Assembly (NCBI GenBank): GCA_002685655.1
Contig: NYXM01000025.1
Coordinates: 1 to 49,442 of the forward strand
Reading direction: 5' to 3'
Source of the DNA: Planctomycetaceae bacterium
Lineage (GTDB): Bacteria > Planctomycetota > Planctomycetia > Pirellulales > Pirellulaceae
DNA length: 49,442 bases
The position numbers were made by a program, and so were the translations under genes. Under the pieces are notes generated by a model, which saw only the letters and a list, made by a program, of their open reading frames with translations, did not search any database and was not told where the DNA came from. Position 1 is the stretch's first letter, and each line of letters opens with the position of its first letter. Below are positions 47,822 to 49,442 of the stretch, piece by piece.

Positions 47822-49442
47822 ATGATCGACAAGAATTGCCGGATACTGGTTATTGCATCCCTAACGGTGCTTACAAATCTTGCCCCTATTCGTGCGGGAA
47901 TTCTCAGTGGTCATTGGTACGTCGATCCATTCTTTTCGCGAAACGGCCAAGCGATAGGGCCGCAATACGGCGTAGTTGACTCTTTGCACCATGGATATCA
48001 CCAGTCGTCAGGCGATGCCATGTTGCACGCTCACCAGCTCGTGCACGTTCAGAGTTCACCGCGCGTGGTAGGCGGCGTTCAACAATATGGACACTGGCAA
48101 CATTCTGGGCATGGCCTCGCGCAACCTCAGCCGCAGGGGACCCCTCACAACGGCCCCGCCATGTTCTTGCCGCCACATCACGCTCAGCACCCCGTCGACA
48201 GCCCCATGCCCGCACCTCCAATTGCGCAAGAAGAGTATCAACATGGCCAGCCTCATTTACCCGCGGTCGAAGTCATACAACGTCCACACGACGTGCACCA
48301 GCCTGTGCCGCACGGACACATTCACTCGCCCCCGCACGGATACGGTGTTCGTTCCGCGGCCGGAGTCGGAGCCGTTGTTGACGGCGTTTTCTCCCCAAGT
48401 ATGCCCAGCACGCACAGTGCAGGTGGCAGACTCGCAGGCTCTGGCGCTATTTGGGCAAGACGTCCTACAACAGCGACACTCCAACTTCACGTCTGGCCAG
48501 GTACCAAGATTTGGATCAACGACGTCGAAACGCGTGGACGAGAATTGGCCGGGGCTCATCGTGGCAAACGATATTACCAGTTGACTGGAATGGACCCAAT
48601 CGGCCCCAACTTGTATGTCGTAGTCGCACATTTGAACGGTGAAAGAAAGGAAAGGACCTTCCACGTGGAACCTGGTGAATTCAAATCATCGCTGTTCCCC
48701 TTCGACCTTCTCCGACAGAATATTCCACACCCGAAACCTCGACCACCAGTTCTCGCCGACGGCGTAGACGTAGACGTAGTTGAGGCCGCTGCCCGCCGGC
48801 TTGAAAGAGCGGTGTTGCAAGTCGAAGCGATTACGGCAGCGGCCAAAAAGAACGCTCAAGCTGCGGCGACCGCAGCGGAAAGGGCTAAGGCAGCGGCCGA
48901 TCTGGCGGCGACGGCGGCAAGCTCCTCCAAGAGTAACGCCGAAGCGGCAGCCAGCGTCTCAAAAACAGTTGCCGAGCGACAAGCGCTCTTGAACGCCGAG
49001 TTCTCGCTTCAGAATAACAAAGAAGCGATGCTAGCCCGGTTCAAGTACACCGGTGATGGACGTCTCGAAGTACTGACGTTTGACCACGAGACCCGCCCCC
49101 AGCTCGCTTACAACGAGACCACTGGTGTACTCGACAACCTGAGTGATGTCGAGCTGGAGATGATCTACAGGATCACCATTCAGATACCCAATCCCGGTTC
49201 GCCGGGGTCCTTCAAGAATGCGTTGGTGTTCGACATGACCGACGAAAAGGCAACCTTCAACAAGGGCCAAGCGACCGTCGAGTTCTACGATGTCGACAAG
49301 AAGGATATGCATCTCAGCGCCAGGTTGAGGGACATGTTGATTAGCAAATGGAAGCAGACCGACCACGAGAACGGTCGCGTCAAAGTCGAGATCATTGCGC
49401 TACGGCGGAACGGGACAGAGATGGAAGTTGCGCCAGAGGGCA
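47822..49442 (+). CDS. His-rich secreted protein with TIGR03000-like domain and Ala-rich coiled coil, 3' end cut
   Basis: The frame is open from ATG 47822 to the right edge (540 codons). GAGG lies seven bases upstream. It starts with a signal peptide (MIDKNCRILVIASLTVLTNL). Residues 31-180 are histidine-rich (22 His in 150 residues), likely binding metal such as zinc or nickel. A beta-sandwich like the planctomycete TIGR03000 domain follows at about 218-285 (ATLQLHVWPGTKIWINDVET...). Residues 320-400 are an alanine-rich coiled coil (AAATAAERAKAAADLAATAA). A further C-terminal domain of unknown type begins near 405 (FKYTGDGRLEVLTFDHETRPQL). The coding frame runs through low-complexity DNA and may be missed by simple gene finders. 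Confidence 0.8.
   Translation, partial: MIDKNCRILVIASLTVLTNLAPIRAGILSGHWYVDPFFSRNGQAIGPQYGVVDSLHHGYHQSSGDAMLHAHQLVHVQSSPRVVGGVQQYGHWQHSGHGLAQPQPQGTPHNGPAMFLPPHHAQHPVDSPMPAPPIAQEEYQHGQPHLPAVEVIQRPHDVHQPVPHGHIHSPPHGYGVRSAAGVGAVVDGVFSPSMPSTHSAGGRLAGSGAIWARRPTTATLQLHVWPGTKIWINDVETRGRELAGAHRGKRYYQLTGMDPIGPNLYVVVAHLNGERKERTFHVEPGEFKSSLFPFDLLRQNIPHPKPRPPVLADGVDVDVVEAAARRLERAVLQVEAITAAAKKNAQAAATAAERAKAAADLAATAASSSKSNAEAAASVSKTVAERQALLNAEFSLQNNKEAMLARFKYTGDGRLEVLTFDHETRPQLAYNETTGVLDNLSDVELEMIYRITIQIPNPGSPGSFKNALVFDMTDEKATFNKGQATVEFYDVDKKDMHLSARLRDMLISKWKQTDHENGRVKVEIIALRRNGTEMEVAPEG

Noticed and set aside
47779..47979. A 66-codon frame before the His-rich protein gene
   Set aside because: It overlaps the well-supported ATG at 47822 in a different frame; the longer frame has a signal peptide and domains.

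Overview
The window looks like chromosomal DNA of a planctomycete, probably Pirellulales. It has moderately high G+C, widely spaced mostly monocistronic genes with mixed orientation, and many secreted or envelope proteins of types typical of planctomycetes: a TIGR03000-like domain protein, an SHD1-like protein, a DUF6263-like protein, PQQ-type propellers and a Flp pilin. Family names come from recognising motifs by eye; no database search was run. No rRNA, tRNA, CRISPR array, insertion sequence or prophage was found. Both ends cut a gene: holA on the left and a His-rich secreted protein on the right.

Layout. 1-8 kb: DNA polymerase III delta subunit, a duplicated Ig/FN3-like secreted protein, archaeal-type phosphoglycerate mutase, glucose-6-phosphate isomerase, a UPF0173 hydrolase, a DUF6263-like protein and a Rieske ferredoxin-like protein. 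8.7-12.7 kb: MazG-like pyrophosphohydrolase, a large membrane protein paired with an ABC ATPase, and an orphan Flp pilin. 13-17 kb: an NAD-dependent epimerase and a three-gene operon (HpcH/HpaI aldolase, UPF0261, PEP-hydrolase-like TIM barrel), whose last two genes correspond to the two halves of plant Tm-1. 17-25 kb: exported PCM methyltransferase, mnmG, guaB, an SHD1-like protein, an FmdB-type zinc ribbon and NAD(P)H-hydrate epimerase. 25-32.7 kb: GNAT, a DacZ-like diadenylate cyclase with an altered RHR motif, a HEAT lipoprotein, a coiled-coil/SPFH pair, a THUMP-like methyltransferase and two hypotheticals. 32.8-39.9 kb: a frameshifted GNAT gene, dnaA with a good sigma70-type promoter, two membrane-associated GTPases and a sigma-like protein with an N-terminal hydrophobic segment. 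40-47 kb: amidase, gamma-carbonic anhydrase translationally coupled to an OLD-like pseudo-ATPase, a PSP1/RicT-like protein, biotin synthase and a PQQ propeller protein. 47.8 kb to the end: the His-rich TIGR03000-like protein.

Intergenic DNA carries several structured repeats. Three members of one palindromic family lie at 3356, 7053 and 18637. Multi-hairpin elements lie at 26952 and 45606, and terminator-like inverted repeats at 23849 and 39081.

The most promising leads are the membrane-anchored sigma-like protein (39370), the OLD-like protein that has lost its ATPase residues (42002), the DacZ-like cyclase with RHW instead of RHR (25566), the split Tm-1 operon (14242-17166) and the two adjacent GTPases next to dnaA (35983-39082).
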